Origin: Cladorrhinum sp. PSN259
Lineage: Eukaryota > Ascomycota > Sordariomycetes > Sordariales > Podosporaceae
Length of the DNA: 64,000 nt
Direction of reading: 5' to 3'
Assembly (NCBI GenBank): GCA_033725935.1
Contig: MU867093.1
Coordinates: 186,001 to 250,000 of the forward strand
Position numbers and translations under genes: made by a program. How positions within the stretch are numbered: the first letter of the stretch is position 1; the number at the start of each line of letters is the position of its first letter. This document shows positions 1-9,872 of the stretch, piece by piece. Below the pieces are notes generated by a model. It ran no database searches. It was not told where the DNA came from and saw only the letters and a program-made list of their open reading frames with translations.

Positions 1-351
1 TCTCATAAAAATGTTGTGATGATATTATTTGTGGTTGCACCTTTCTTGCCCCTGTCAATACAAAGTGATGGAATGGAGTTGGTGAAGGTTGGAGACACGG
101 TTGAGTCAACCGACGACGGAATTACTCGGGTAGTAATTGCCGGGCGAGTTCGACCAGGATGTTGTCGACGTCACAGTGGTGGGGGGTTTTTCCATTGGAT
201 CTCACTGTGGAGCAGGGAGTTTTTACGGGCCCCAGGGAAGGAGTTCACTTTGGTTTCACTCGGTTGGTTGGTTGATTGTTGCCGAAGTGGCCGGCATCTC
301 CCCTTTTGTGTCATCCAAACTACAATATCGACCAAACAACCGTCAGTCAAA
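1..351. other. intergenic, upstream of the thioesterase gene
   Basis: No gene is visible here. The stretch presumably holds the promoter and 5' leader of the plus-strand thioesterase starting at 352. Short ORFs read through it in several frames but have no recognisable domain and are not joined by convincing splice sites. I see no TATA box of note. Confidence 0.4.
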
Positions 352-1180
352 ATGTCCAAGAAGCTGCCGCCAGCGAGATTTGTGAAATCGGTAAGAACAG
401 TAACAAAATTTGCGAAAAATTGGGTTATGAGCTGATTGAGGGGAGAAAAAAGGTGTTGAAGTCGTTCCTGGTTGAGTCGGGGTTGGAGCCGAGGTAGGTA
501 GCTAAATTGCGCATTGTCATCAATCAAGGGTTGTTTTTGTCTGATATTAACCCTTATTCAGATTGTTTGGACCACATATGCGCATCACAAATGCCACCCA
601 GGGCAAGGTCGAGTTTGAGCTTGACATTACCAAAGATCACACGGTATGTATAATTGACCCCCTGAGTTCCCCTTTACCGAAAAAATATGCCAGCTGATCA
701 TCATATGCTTCACAGAACCGGTTAAAGATCATCCATGGCGGAACCATCGCAAGCATGGTTGACCTGGGTGGTTCGCTGGCTGTAGCTTCCATGGGGCTGT
801 ACGCCACCGGTGTGTCAACCGACCTAAACGTTACATACCTTAGTGGTGGTGGCAAGGTTGGCGACACCATCAAGGCCACTGCGACGTGTGACAAGAGTGA
901 GTTTTCAAGATATATCCAATCTCTGCCATCAAGACTGACACGGGATAAAAAAACAGTTGGGAGGACATTGGCTTATACAACTGTCACTTTCACAAACGCC
1001 AAGGGGGAGCTTGCTGCCAGAGGTAGCCATACAAAGTCAGTATCCTCTCAGTAGTTCTCGGTGTACAATCTGAACCTGTCACTAATATGTTGCCAATGCA
1101 GATACGTTGCCCTTGCCTGGGGGGGCAGCCCATCCTTTACCCCCCCTGAAGGAGCCGAGATCGCCGATGAAGTGGACTGA
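352..1180 (+). CDS. HotDog-fold acyl-CoA thioesterase (ACOT13/PaaI-like)
   Basis: Six exons: 352-390, 441-493, 562-643, 716-896, 957-1035, 1102-1180, giving 170 aa in one frame with GT-AG junctions throughout. The central part carries the HotDog signature: an HGG turn (KIIHGGTIASMVD) at the start of the long helix, then VSTDLNVTYL, GDTIKATA and a terminal strand TLAYTTVTFTNAKGELAARGSHTKY. This is the layout of small thioesterases that cleave acyl-CoA to fatty acid and CoA, where the acidic residue after HGG (the D of SMVD) is catalytic in the ACOT13 group. Length fits single-domain family members. The N-terminus (MSKKLPPARFVKS) is basic, so mitochondrial import is possible but unproven. The next gene converges from the minus strand 790 bp away. 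Family call strong; acyl-chain preference unknown. Confidence 0.88.
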
Positions 1181-1970
1181 TTACCTATGCTCAGTATATT
1201 CTTAGAATCGAAGCAGTTTATTTTAGTTTAGAAAGACTCTCTTTTCTATGTTTCTCCGCTAATCAAATCCTGCACCCACCTTGCACACCAGGACCGCACG
1301 AGAATATCCCGGGGTAGGAGCAAGACCTTGGGGATGCGCATAGGTGTCCACAACTGAAGTCTAACTCTCGCGTCAGTTAGTTGTTTTATTTCTGAAGCAG
1401 TGATAGAGACGGGAAGATTTCCTAAGTCTCGAGCTCTCAGCAAAGTAAGACCCACGACCATATTTTTAGCGTCCTAAATAGGCTCGTTGACATGCTTGTC
1501 CTTTTTGAACCCCTCACCGAGGATATAACGCATGGAGCAGTCGCTTGAACAGCAGGGGCTAACTTGGAGCGAACCCGTTTGCTCGTGAAATTCCTCGGTT
1601 GTACCGTTCAGTCAATGCTTCTGGTTTTCGGCCAACTGCTTATTCCGTTTAGATATTGTCTGCTGTAAGCGCTTAAGATATTCAGAGCTAGAGCGCCGCC
1701 AATATTAGTTCAAATGACGTGAGACTTTTGCTCAACGGCTTTCGTCATATGAAAGGTAAGGTCCGAGAGTGGCTGAAAGTGGAGTAGATAGTGGTTAGAT
1801 TGTCTAATGATTTGTCTACTGGCTTCTTATCCCTAGATGTCATAAAGCGACAGCTTTATATATGTAGCAACCCTCAAGCCGACGGCGCGTTGATTTGTAA
1901 AATACGCCGTCTTCTATAACCTGAAACGTTCTCGAGGATGATGGAGCCTGTCTCAGCCCAAGATTGCGGC
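1181..1970. other. convergent intergenic region
   Basis: This holds the 3' flanks of two converging genes. A 71-codon minus-strand ORF (1246-1461) has a protein-like composition but no partner exon or family that I can recognise, so it is not called. Nothing else is evident. Confidence 0.4.
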
Positions 1971-2971
1971 CTACAAATTCTCTTCCCTCTCAATCTCCTC
2001 CTTGCTCAAACAGAATTTATCCTGCAAGCCCTTATCCAAGGTCTTGTCAATGACGTCCTTGGCCCACCACTCACCCCAGCTCGTCAAGAAAATCTCATCG
2101 GGGTCCTCGGGGAAATCGTCCCTCGTAAAGGCAGCCAAAATACTCTGCGCGCCCTGGCTCACCGTCTTTGCGTCGGGCATGTCCATGGTCAACTTCATGC
2201 CGGAGCCCTTGCCGATTCCCGTGTTGGGGATCAGACCCGGAGATACAGCGACGACCTTGCAGTCCGTATCCTTAAGCTGACGACTCCACCAGTGAGCGCC
2301 CAGGAGCTGAACGAATTTGCTCTGGGAGTATGTGTCTTGGCCTGTGACTCCGGAACCGTGGCGGAGATCGTGTTCAAGAGTTGCTTTCAGACTTTGTCAG
2401 TGACAGCGTTCCGAGGAGAGAAAGGAAAAACATACATGGATCTTGCACTCTACGGATGGCGCCAGACGAGACGATAACAATGCGGGAAGACGAGGCGACC
2501 AATTTCTCACGGAGGAGGTGGATTAGGTAGTGCTGCGATAGGTGATTGACGATGTAGCTCTCGCACCACTTGGAGCCATTCCGACCCGCCTTGTCGGCCC
2601 CGTCGCTGATGCCGGCATTCAGGAGGAGGTAGTCAAGCTTGTCCTGCCCCAGAGTCTGGAGAGTCTGCTGGGCAAAGGACTTTGTGGTTTTCAGATCAGC
2701 AAGCTCGAGGGGAAGAATGGTCAAGCTGTGGGTAGCACTATCGTATTTGAGGGAGCTGTAGGCCGCCTCAGTGCGCGAAACATCGCGAGCGCCGAGGATG
2801 AACCTGTAGGCTTGGGATTGCTGGGTCAGAAGCTGTTTCACGAGTTCGAAGCCCTGTGCGGGGTTCATGTTAGCAAACATGGAACATGAAAGCAGAGGGG
2901 ACGAGAGGGTGTGGGTTTACCAGGCCGGATGAAGCACCCGTAGCAACGATGGTCTTTGCAAGAGTTGACAT
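1971..2971 (-). CDS. short-chain dehydrogenase/reductase (SDR)
   Basis: Three exons read right to left: 2971-2921, 2853-2436, 2341-1971, giving 279 aa. The protein opens with a Rossmann dinucleotide loop TGASSGLG split exactly by intron 1, followed by LLLNAGIS (the NAG motif), VIVSSGA carrying the catalytic Ser, and YSQSK carrying the catalytic Tyr-xxx-Lys, which is created only by splicing exon 2 to exon 3. A classical SDR uses NAD(P)H to oxidise or reduce an alcohol/carbonyl on a small substrate. The PG motif after the active site (SPGLIPNTG) is also in place. No N-terminal targeting signal is visible, so it is probably cytosolic. Substrate cannot be inferred, because the neighbours do not form a pathway with it. 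All key residues are present and the gene looks intact. Confidence 0.86.
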
Positions 2972-3818
2972 GTTTAGAGCTGTCTTTTCGATGAAGTTGA
3001 CTATAAGCAAAATATTCAGTTGTTGATGGAATGGGAGATGGATGAAGTTGCTGGCTTGGCGCTAAACATCTTCGGACTTGCCGGCAGCTCCTTTGTTTTT
3101 GTGGCACCCCAGAGTCCGATGATGATGTAATCGGGAATCTTTGATTTGTCGGAATCTCTCTTTTAGAATGTTAGAGGTCCAGTAGGCATGTTCCACGATC
3201 ATGTAACCGTTATATTATTTTCCCCCTCGTATGTGTCAGCGAAGTTCCAGGTGCTGTCCCACCACCCCCATTGGGCACTGCGAGTGGTTGACTCTGAAGC
3301 ATCGCTGAGCTATCTTGTGCTGCATCGAAAATCATACATATTTTTCGACCAAATTTTAGACACCTCATTCAGCTCGCTTTTATCGCGGCACGGTCTTGTC
3401 GCAAATGAATTACCTTCATTTCTACGGTCACACATTTTCACATTCCCCTTTATTACTTATTGTTCACCTAACATCGATGAAATAGGGAATGACTTGGACC
3501 AAGACAAACCGGGGTTTTCTTTAATGAGGCGCACGATGTACAATTACCACCAAGACCGCTTAAAGTGAGCCTACACTTGGTCTATAATTTCTGAAGGATC
3601 TTGAGGATAACTGGTTGTGTCGCTTTGCAGGTGGTATGTCAGCCTGGGCTGAGGCGCATTTCAGTGATTGACCAGCCTAAAACAAGCGTCGTTGTGGCTG
3701 TGCTCATGGCCTGGATAAGGGGCCAATTGTCACTTTTCACAGCAGTATTTAAAACGCGTTCCCGGCATCCTGGTCCACCTTAGTAAGTTCTTAAGTGAAG
3801 CAAACATCGCCCAACATC
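2972..3818. other. divergent intergenic region
   Basis: This is the shared upstream region of the minus-strand SDR and the plus-strand 501-aa protein. A 126-codon plus-strand ORF (3188-3568) has AT-richer sequence and no recognisable domain, and I do not consider it a gene. No clear regulatory motif was identified. Confidence 0.4.
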
Positions 3819-5324
3819 ATGTCTTTGTTCAGCCGTGTTCTGAGAGGTCGATCGCCTCACCACAATAGTGACAATACCATCGATCCCCATTCCTGGAAAC
3901 TGTCTTCTTCTTACTCAACCCCCAAACCTGGCGGAAAACAAACCATCATCCCCAACCCTCGCATCTTTGCAAATGCCATCATTCCCGACAAGCCCAAGAT
4001 GGCTGATCTCGAATCTGCTCTGATGTATCCCGATGTGAGCCATGCAGCAGTGCATCTAGCACTTCTCGAATGTTTCTGGAACCTACGTCTCAGTGCCAGC
4101 AGTCTCGAGCTCAATGTTATTCGGCCTCCAGAATACGAAGAGAAGCCCAAGACTCACTCAGCAACACCCACAAAGCTTCCCGAATCGCAGAAATGGGACC
4201 TCTTGATCTCCCTGGCAGTCACTCGCTTTGGAGTCTGGTGGTCCAAGATTGACGATGTCTTGAACCATGCCACAGCGTATTCTCATCGCTCCGGGAGGGA
4301 CGTCGCAGTTCAACTCTCCAAGGACCAGCTTCCACCCCTCGACGTCTTGCTGGTTTGGTATGCCTTTATACTCGACCAAGAGGCATTTGACGCCGCTTGT
4401 AGCAACAACCCCCGAACCCGGCAGCTTTGCTTTCCCTGGCACGCCATCAGGGACTGCATCGATATGGAAACGATGCAGTACACACTTACTCGCCCAGCCC
4501 AAATATTGTTTTCTACTTTGTCCGGACAATCTGCTGATATCCTGACTTATCTCGAGCAACCGCCTGCCTACACGGACTCCCCAGCGCCACCATTTGAAAT
4601 CACCCTCGCAGATCAAGTCAAGCAGCAGGAGGGGTTTATCAACGAAGCCCACACTCTTCTCTGGATCCGCGCACCGTCTCTAGTCGGTTCACTAGATCGG
4701 GCATCTGCAAGCTACATGGACTTCCACCTCAACGGAGGGCCCAATAAAGCCGCCGGTAGACCTCTCCCTTTTGGTATCGACTTGCTTTGGCGAACTCATA
4801 AGCTTTTCCCGAATCTGTACAGGCTATTCGTGCAAGAGACTGAAAAGATGGCCCCGCTCGAGGAGAAGGAAAAAGGGAGCAGGCAAGACTCGCCTCTCAA
4901 CAGAAACGTCTGCGAATGCTGGACATGCGAACGCATCCGAGACGACATTCCCGCCTTCATCTCGTTTCCGCCTACTGGTAGCCCATGCTCATCATCTGCG
5001 AGCCCCGGCTCAGGCTCATCCTCATCCGGGACCGAATCGCCCCTCGCTTCCCTGTCTTCTTCGGCCGTACGTCAGATTCAGGATGACCTCGGTTTTCACG
5101 AAGCAGTGGAAGCAGCCCGCCGCCGTGGTGATGCCACTCTCCCGACACGGCCTCTCACACCAGCGGAAAAGGCAGCTCTGAAAGCGATCGAAGAAAAACA
5201 AAAGGCAGCGGGATACCGACCTGGACTGCATGAGTACTGGGAGGTGCAGCCTGACGGAACGAGGAAGATCAAACAGCAGAGGAATGTTCACGGGTATGGA
5301 ACAAGCTGCGCATGGGCGATATGA
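3819..5324 (+). CDS. conserved fungal protein, DUF1399/glycine-rich-domain type
   Basis: Single exon of 501 codons from the first ATG (MSLFSRVLRGRSP). I do not know a function. Visible elements: a basic, Ser-rich N-terminus; the segment PPLDVLLVWYAFILDQEAF near residue 180, followed by FPWHAI; RPLPFGIDLLWRTHKLFPNLYRLF near 325-350; then a C-x-C-xx-C cluster (CECWTCERIRDD); and a Ser/Gly-rich low-complexity tail before a basic C-terminus. The pattern of a 'vW-x-hML'-like helix plus a second 'dLLWRTH' helix resembles fungal relatives of the GRDP/DUF1399 family, whose biochemical role is not settled. The cysteines could bind a metal. No signal peptide or TM segment is evident. Family assignment is from pattern only. 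Confidence 0.75.
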   Translation: MSLFSRVLRGRSPHHNSDNTIDPHSWKLSSSYSTPKPGGKQTIIPNPRIFANAIIPDKPKMADLESALMYPDVSHAAVHLALLECFWNLRLSASSLELNVIRPPEYEEKPKTHSATPTKLPESQKWDLLISLAVTRFGVWWSKIDDVLNHATAYSHRSGRDVAVQLSKDQLPPLDVLLVWYAFILDQEAFDAACSNNPRTRQLCFPWHAIRDCIDMETMQYTLTRPAQILFSTLSGQSADILTYLEQPPAYTDSPAPPFEITLADQVKQQEGFINEAHTLLWIRAPSLVGSLDRASASYMDFHLNGGPNKAAGRPLPFGIDLLWRTHKLFPNLYRLFVQETEKMAPLEEKEKGSRQDSPLNRNVCECWTCERIRDDIPAFISFPPTGSPCSSSASPGSGSSSSGTESPLASLSSSAVRQIQDDLGFHEAVEAARRRGDATLPTRPLTPAEKAALKAIEEKQKAAGYRPGLHEYWEVQPDGTRKIKQQRNVHGYGTSCAWAI

Positions 5325-6058
5325 GTATTTATTATAGCTTGAAGAGGAAGAAGTTGGGGATGATGTTGAACACCTTCGTTTTCCAGCCGAGAAAAGGGAA
5401 GCTATTTCGTCTCAGTTGCCACCTAGCAACTTGCAATTGGAATATGTACTTGTAGTGCAAGTCCTATCCAAGTCTGTTGTGAGCCTACATATATGGTGTT
5501 GGATATGAAAGCGTAGAACTTGCACAGACTCATCGTGTTACGTACTAGTTTTAATCCTAGTAGGCATGATCAGTTCTTGTTAATGCTATCATAATCATCA
5601 TCAAGGTCTTAGGAGGCCCCATTCTCGGGCGATCTCAGTGATAAGTAGTGCCATGTCAAGTGTTTATTAAATCACGCAAAGCTGGATCCGAAATGCCGGG
5701 ATTTTGTCCGAGACTAAGCAGTGTTTGGCCTTATTCTGCGCTTTGGGAGACTCCGATGGAATCTCAGGGCCGTCTCCAATTTCCTGCCGCTTGCTCGATC
5801 TCATAGGCTTCCCCGCATGGGCCTATTCCCTTTAAAGGGAAGCTCGGTCGGTTAGGTTCCGGAGCGACATCTTGGCCGTCTTTGGCGAGCTATGCCGAAT
5901 ACCACCTCGACCCGCTCCCCACGATCGTCCCTTGCAGAACCACTCTCGCCCGGAATCCCGGGCCCGTCAACCGTCTCGCCTTCCTTCCCGCCCGGTCGCC
6001 GCCCTGTTAGCCATGACGGCAGAGAAAATTACAATCCGCCACTGATGCTACTCCACGT

Positions 6059-6096
6059 CTGGGGAAAAATACGGAGGAAGGACTGGGGGACCGGGG
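6059..6096 (+). promoter_or_regulatory. cluster of CreA/CRE1-type carbon-repressor sites
   Basis: Three matches to SYGGRG lie within 38 bp: CTGGGG at 6059-6064, CTGGGG at 6083-6088, CCGGGG at 6091-6096. They are 100-140 bp upstream of the cellulase ATG. Paired SYGGRG sites are the functional form known for CreA/CRE1 repression of cellulases; occupancy here is inferred. Confidence 0.55.
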
Positions 6097-6115
6097 AGAT
6101 GCCTAACTGTACGAC

Positions 6116-6122
6116 TATATAA
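6116..6122 (+). promoter_or_regulatory. TATA box of the GH7 gene
   Basis: TATATAA lies 76 bp upstream of the cellulase ATG and just downstream of the CRE1-type cluster. That spacing fits a strongly regulated fungal secreted-enzyme promoter. Confidence 0.6.
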
Positions 6123-6197
6123 CAACTTGTCCCATTACGCCATCCCAGGGCTCCATGTTGCTAGCTCTCCAGTCCCGTACTCTGCAGTAGTATCAAC

Positions 6198-7526
6198 ATG
6201 GCTCGCAACCTCGCCCTCCTCAGCGCTGCTTCGGCTCTGCTCCTCGGCCAGCTGGCCGGAGCCCAGACTCTCGGAAACACCAAGGAAGTCCATCCCAAGC
6301 TCACCACCTTCCGGTGCTCCAAGAAGGACGGCTGCACGCCCGAGACCAACTACGTCGTGCTCGACCACCTGACTCACCCAGTCTACCAGGCCGCCAACCC
6401 AAGCCGCAACTGCGGTGACTGGGGCCAGGCTGCCAACGCCACCGCCTGCCCCGACAAGGAGTCCTGCGCGAAGAACTGCATTGTCGAGGGTATCTCAGAC
6501 TACTCTACCTACGGCGTGACGACCAATGGCGCCGACCTCCGCCTCCAGCACATCCTCGACGGCAGGGTCGTGTCGCCCCGCGTCTACCTCCTCGACAAGA
6601 CGGAGCAAAAGTACGAGATGCTCTCACTGACCGGCATCGAGTTCACCTTCGACGTCAACGCCACCAAGCTCCCCTGCGGCATGAACTCGGCCCTCTACCT
6701 CTCCGAGATGCTTCCGGACGGCGGCAAGTCGGCACTCAACCCCGGCGGTGCCTACTACGGCACCGGCTACTGCGACGCCCAGTGCTATGCCACCCCCTTC
6801 ATCAACGGCGAGGGCAACATCGCGGGCAAGGGAGCCTGCTGCAACGAGATGGACATCTGGGAGGCAAACTCCCGCTCCAACCACGTTGCTCCCCACCCTT
6901 GCAACCAGACCGCTGTCTACGAGTGCGAAGGTGAGGAGTGCGCCTTCGAGGGCGTCTGCGACAAGAACGGCTGCGCCTGGAACCCCTACCGCGCCAACGT
7001 GACCGACTACTACGGCAACACCAAGGCCTTCAAGGTCGACACCAGCCGCGACTTCACCGTCATCACCCAGTTCCCCGCCGACAAGAACGGCAAGTTGACC
7101 TCGATCAAGCGCATCTACGAGCAGGACGGCAAGGTCGTCCAGGCCCACACCGTCAATCTCCAGGGCTTGCCCAAGACCGACGTGCTCAACGACGAGTTCT
7201 GCGCTGCCACCGGCTCCCGCAGGTACATGGACTTGGGTGCCACCGCCGGAATGGGCGAGGCTCTCACCAGGGGCATGGTTCTCGCCTTGAGCATCTGGTG
7301 GGATGAGGGTGGCTTCATGAAGTGGCTGGACTCGGGTGACGCCGGCCCCTGCAACGCTACCGAGGGCGACCCCAAGAACATCAAACTTGTTGAGCCCCAG
7401 CCGGAGGTCACCTTCTCCAACATCAGGTGGGGTGAGATCGACAGCACTTATGGTCCTGCTCGCGAGGGCAAGGGCAAGGGCAAGGGAAAGGGAAAGTGCC
7501 GCCGCAGCCTGGCTATTGATGCTTAA
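6198..7526 (+). CDS. glycoside hydrolase family 7 endoglucanase (Cel7B-like)
   Basis: Intronless, 442 aa. Signal peptide of about 22 residues (hydrophobic, ending LAGA|Q) marks it for secretion. The GH7 catalytic signature EMDIWEAN places the nucleophile at Glu217, the assisting Asp at 219 and the acid/base at Glu222. The upstream GMNSALYLSEM and many paired cysteines (NCGDWGQ, CCNEMD) fit the beta-jelly-roll fold. The form GMN-ALYLSEM and the short length lacking the extra tunnel loops favour an endoglucanase over a cellobiohydrolase: random internal cleavage of beta-1,4-glucan with retention. There is no linker or CBM1; instead the C-terminus ends in an unusual repeat of alternating Gly-Lys followed by CRRSLAIDA. 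The promoter carries a TATA box and carbon-repressor sites. Family certain, endo mode likely. Confidence 0.95.
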   Translation: MARNLALLSAASALLLGQLAGAQTLGNTKEVHPKLTTFRCSKKDGCTPETNYVVLDHLTHPVYQAANPSRNCGDWGQAANATACPDKESCAKNCIVEGISDYSTYGVTTNGADLRLQHILDGRVVSPRVYLLDKTEQKYEMLSLTGIEFTFDVNATKLPCGMNSALYLSEMLPDGGKSALNPGGAYYGTGYCDAQCYATPFINGEGNIAGKGACCNEMDIWEANSRSNHVAPHPCNQTAVYECEGEECAFEGVCDKNGCAWNPYRANVTDYYGNTKAFKVDTSRDFTVITQFPADKNGKLTSIKRIYEQDGKVVQAHTVNLQGLPKTDVLNDEFCAATGSRRYMDLGATAGMGEALTRGMVLALSIWWDEGGFMKWLDSGDAGPCNATEGDPKNIKLVEPQPEVTFSNIRWGEIDSTYGPAREGKGKGKGKGKCRRSLAIDA

Positions 7527-8579
7527 ATCGATGATTGCCTCAAGGGAGGGGTGATTTGAGTAGATGTAAAAACATGGTGATTTAGTAACGTATTTATAGA
7601 TACTATGTATAACAGAAAACAACGTATATACCCTATGACTCCTTGCGCCATTCTATTCTTTGTGTTGCACATGTATATGCCAGTGTTGTATTCTCGCTCA
7701 TTTGACACCCTTTTTTCATTAAGCAAAGTATGACGACAGCAGGCAAATCAGGACGATGAACAGAAACATGAATAATAGATTGATACAGCTGTTATTGAGC
7801 CACGGCCTCCAAATGAATTATGGGACTGTGATTTGAGACATCGTCACAGCGCTTTGACTGCATCCTACAAAAGTTACAATCCAAGGTACAGTACATGTAA
7901 AGGCAGACTTCAAAGCTACAATCAAAGCAATCAAAATTGGACTTTACATTCTTCTCAGGTCTCCATTCTTTTTGTCTTTTCCACTGCATCTAGGTAGAAT
8001 CAGCCCTTGAGGTAGGTCTCCATTCGTTAAGCTACTGGTATACTCAGCACACTTTATCCTACCAACCTCTTTTCTCTGTTGAACCATGGATGTGATCATA
8101 AAGACTGCTTCAAAATGATACCCTTAGGCGAGCAAGTTGGTGCCAAGAGGACCCTTGGGCCCAGCTTCGGTCTCTTGGTCGTAGTGTTTATCATGATACG
8201 AACGGACTCGGACAGCTTCCCTTTCTCGGCCTCGGATTTTCTCGGTTGGTCATGTCTTTCATTGGTTCAGCTCACTCTCCTCTGTCAAACTCACAGCTCA
8301 GCGCTACATCCGAGCAATCACGGGCTGCAGCAATTGTATAACCACAAATTGAGCCAAGCGAGACAACAATATATCGGACCATGGGGCTGAAAGTAAGCAT
8401 GTCTCTTGGTCCGGACTTGGCATCGATCCCATCCCCGATCGTCAACAAACCCCCCTTTCTGCTGTCAATAATCTTTGTATAAAGGACCAGAACAATGTCG
8501 ATCATTTCCATTCTAGTCATCATCACACAGCTTTCACACACAACCATCTCGGCATTCCTCTTCCTCTTCTCAGAATAAG
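7527..8579. other. intergenic region
   Basis: Downstream flank of the cellulase and promoter of the next secreted-protein gene. Only short AT-rich ORFs without domains are present. A pyrimidine-rich leader (CT/CA tracts at about 8520-8575) directly precedes the next ATG. Confidence 0.4.
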
Positions 8580-9872
8580 ATGAGATTCCTCCCCATCCTC
8601 CCGGCCATTCTTGGCCTCGCAGCCGGTGCGGTCACCGACACCCACGAACATGTAGCCCTCCAACCCCTTCAAGGCCGCGGCACAATCCGCCTCTCCGACA
8701 TCCTCAACCCCGTCATCGGCTTCCTCGAATGCTCCCAATCCGACCCAACCATCCAAATCCTCTGCCGCCTCGTAGCAAGCAAGCTCAACACCGCCCTCGC
8801 AGCGGCCAACCTCCGCATCGACCGCTCCGGCCTCATCTTCAACTACAACGACCCGACAAACATCAAAATCGACACGGGCCACTCCTGCACCGTCACGGCC
8901 GAAATAACCGGCTCCCAGGCCAACGCAGCTTTACTCGCAGACACTTCCCTCTCCTTCTCGGGAAACCCTCTATCTCTCTCAAACCCGGGACTCTTCGTCG
9001 CCGATCTACCCGTGACGCTCTGGGCCAAGAGCGACATCAAACAAAAATTCGGCACCAGGGTGCTGGGCAAGTGCATCGGCGCGGGGTCCGACTCGTTCCA
9101 GGTCAGCGGGTCGCTGTCGACGCGCGCAAACGTCGCCGTGCTGTTCACTTTTGCTCCGGCACCGCTGAAACGAGACGCAAGCGGGAATTACATCCTCACG
9201 ATAAGACCCATCACCAAAGTCGCCGCGCAGCTGCAGAGCACCGACATCAAATTCAACATCTCCGGCGTCTCGTTCCTGAACGGACTGGTAACTGCCGTCC
9301 TGGGGGGCACCAGCTCGCTCCTGAAAGCCGTCACGGGCATCATCAAGGGCGACTCGCTAAAAGCGGTCTGGAAGGATGTTTTGAGGAGCGTGGTGGACGT
9401 CACGGCGGGGACGCTGCTGGCCACGCCGTTTGATCTGCTGGATAACCTGGTTGAGCTGCTGGCTAACAGCTGGGTCGAGGAGAAGAAGAGCGGGATCGCG
9501 AGCACGTACTCTGGGGAACTGGAGAAGACCTTGAGGACCAAGGTCGCCAGTGCGCTGGGGCTGGACGCAAAAGGCGAGAGGCAGTTTGTGCTGAGGGCGG
9601 ATTTTGTTGACTTGGTCGGTAGGCTGGGTGACGGAGCCGATGTGTGGCTGGCTCCCAAACCTGCCGGGTTTTGCAACACGGACGCGGACTGCGACGACAA
9701 GTCGTGGTGCAACGGAGTTGAGAAGTGCGTTAATGAGGTCTGCGTTGCTGGCGTGAGACGGTGCCCTGCTACGGAGCAACTGGTTTGTAATGAGGGTAGG
9801 AAGACTTGCGTGATGAATTGTGGCGGGAATGGGAGGTTGTGTCCGAGGAGGATTGGGCGTGGGCAGGATTGA
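8580..9872 (+). CDS. secreted protein with C-terminal cysteine cluster
   Basis: Single exon, 430 aa. A short signal peptide (MRFLPILPAILGLAAGA) is followed by about 340 residues rich in small and aliphatic residues with alternating strand-like and amphipathic helical stretches (DILNPVIGF, GTSSLLKAVTGIIKGD, GTLLATPFDLLDNLVELL), containing few cysteines. From residue 365 the composition changes to a dense Cys cluster: CNTDADCDD, WCNGVEKCVNEVC, then GVRRCP, LVCNEGRKTC and NCGGNGRLC. This spacing recalls the C-DADCDD-CNG-E-C type cluster known from secreted bacterial proteins and Dickkopf-like domains. The large N-terminal region could be a lipid-binding TULIP-like fold, but that is only an impression of its hydrophobic pattern. 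Function unknown; the gene looks intact and codon use is GC-rich and typical. Confidence 0.82.
   Translation: MRFLPILPAILGLAAGAVTDTHEHVALQPLQGRGTIRLSDILNPVIGFLECSQSDPTIQILCRLVASKLNTALAAANLRIDRSGLIFNYNDPTNIKIDTGHSCTVTAEITGSQANAALLADTSLSFSGNPLSLSNPGLFVADLPVTLWAKSDIKQKFGTRVLGKCIGAGSDSFQVSGSLSTRANVAVLFTFAPAPLKRDASGNYILTIRPITKVAAQLQSTDIKFNISGVSFLNGLVTAVLGGTSSLLKAVTGIIKGDSLKAVWKDVLRSVVDVTAGTLLATPFDLLDNLVELLANSWVEEKKSGIASTYSGELEKTLRTKVASALGLDAKGERQFVLRADFVDLVGRLGDGADVWLAPKPAGFCNTDADCDDKSWCNGVEKCVNEVCVAGVRRCPATEQLVCNEGRKTCVMNCGGNGRLCPRRIGRGQD

Larger units (their letters stand above)
5325..6197. other. intergenic region holding the cellulase promoter
   Basis: The first ~400 bp are the 3' flank of the preceding gene. 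The last ~200 bp hold promoter elements for the GH7 gene, listed separately. A GGCTAA-type element on the minus strand (6007-6012) matches the core used by XlnR/XYR1-type cellulase activators, but a six-base match is weak evidence by itself. No gene seen. Confidence 0.45.

Noticed and set aside
1246..1461. 71-codon minus-strand ORF with protein-like composition
   Set aside because: No recognisable family and no convincing upstream exon.
3188..3568. 126-codon plus-strand ORF
   Set aside because: AT-rich, no domain, lies in a divergent promoter region.
6624..7622. 332-codon minus-strand ORF opposite the cellulase
   Set aside because: Antisense shadow of a GC-rich GH7 gene; Gly/Val/Leu-rich with no domain.
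8729..9433. 234-codon plus-strand ORF inside the secreted-protein gene
   Set aside because: Arg/His/Gln-rich out-of-frame shadow.
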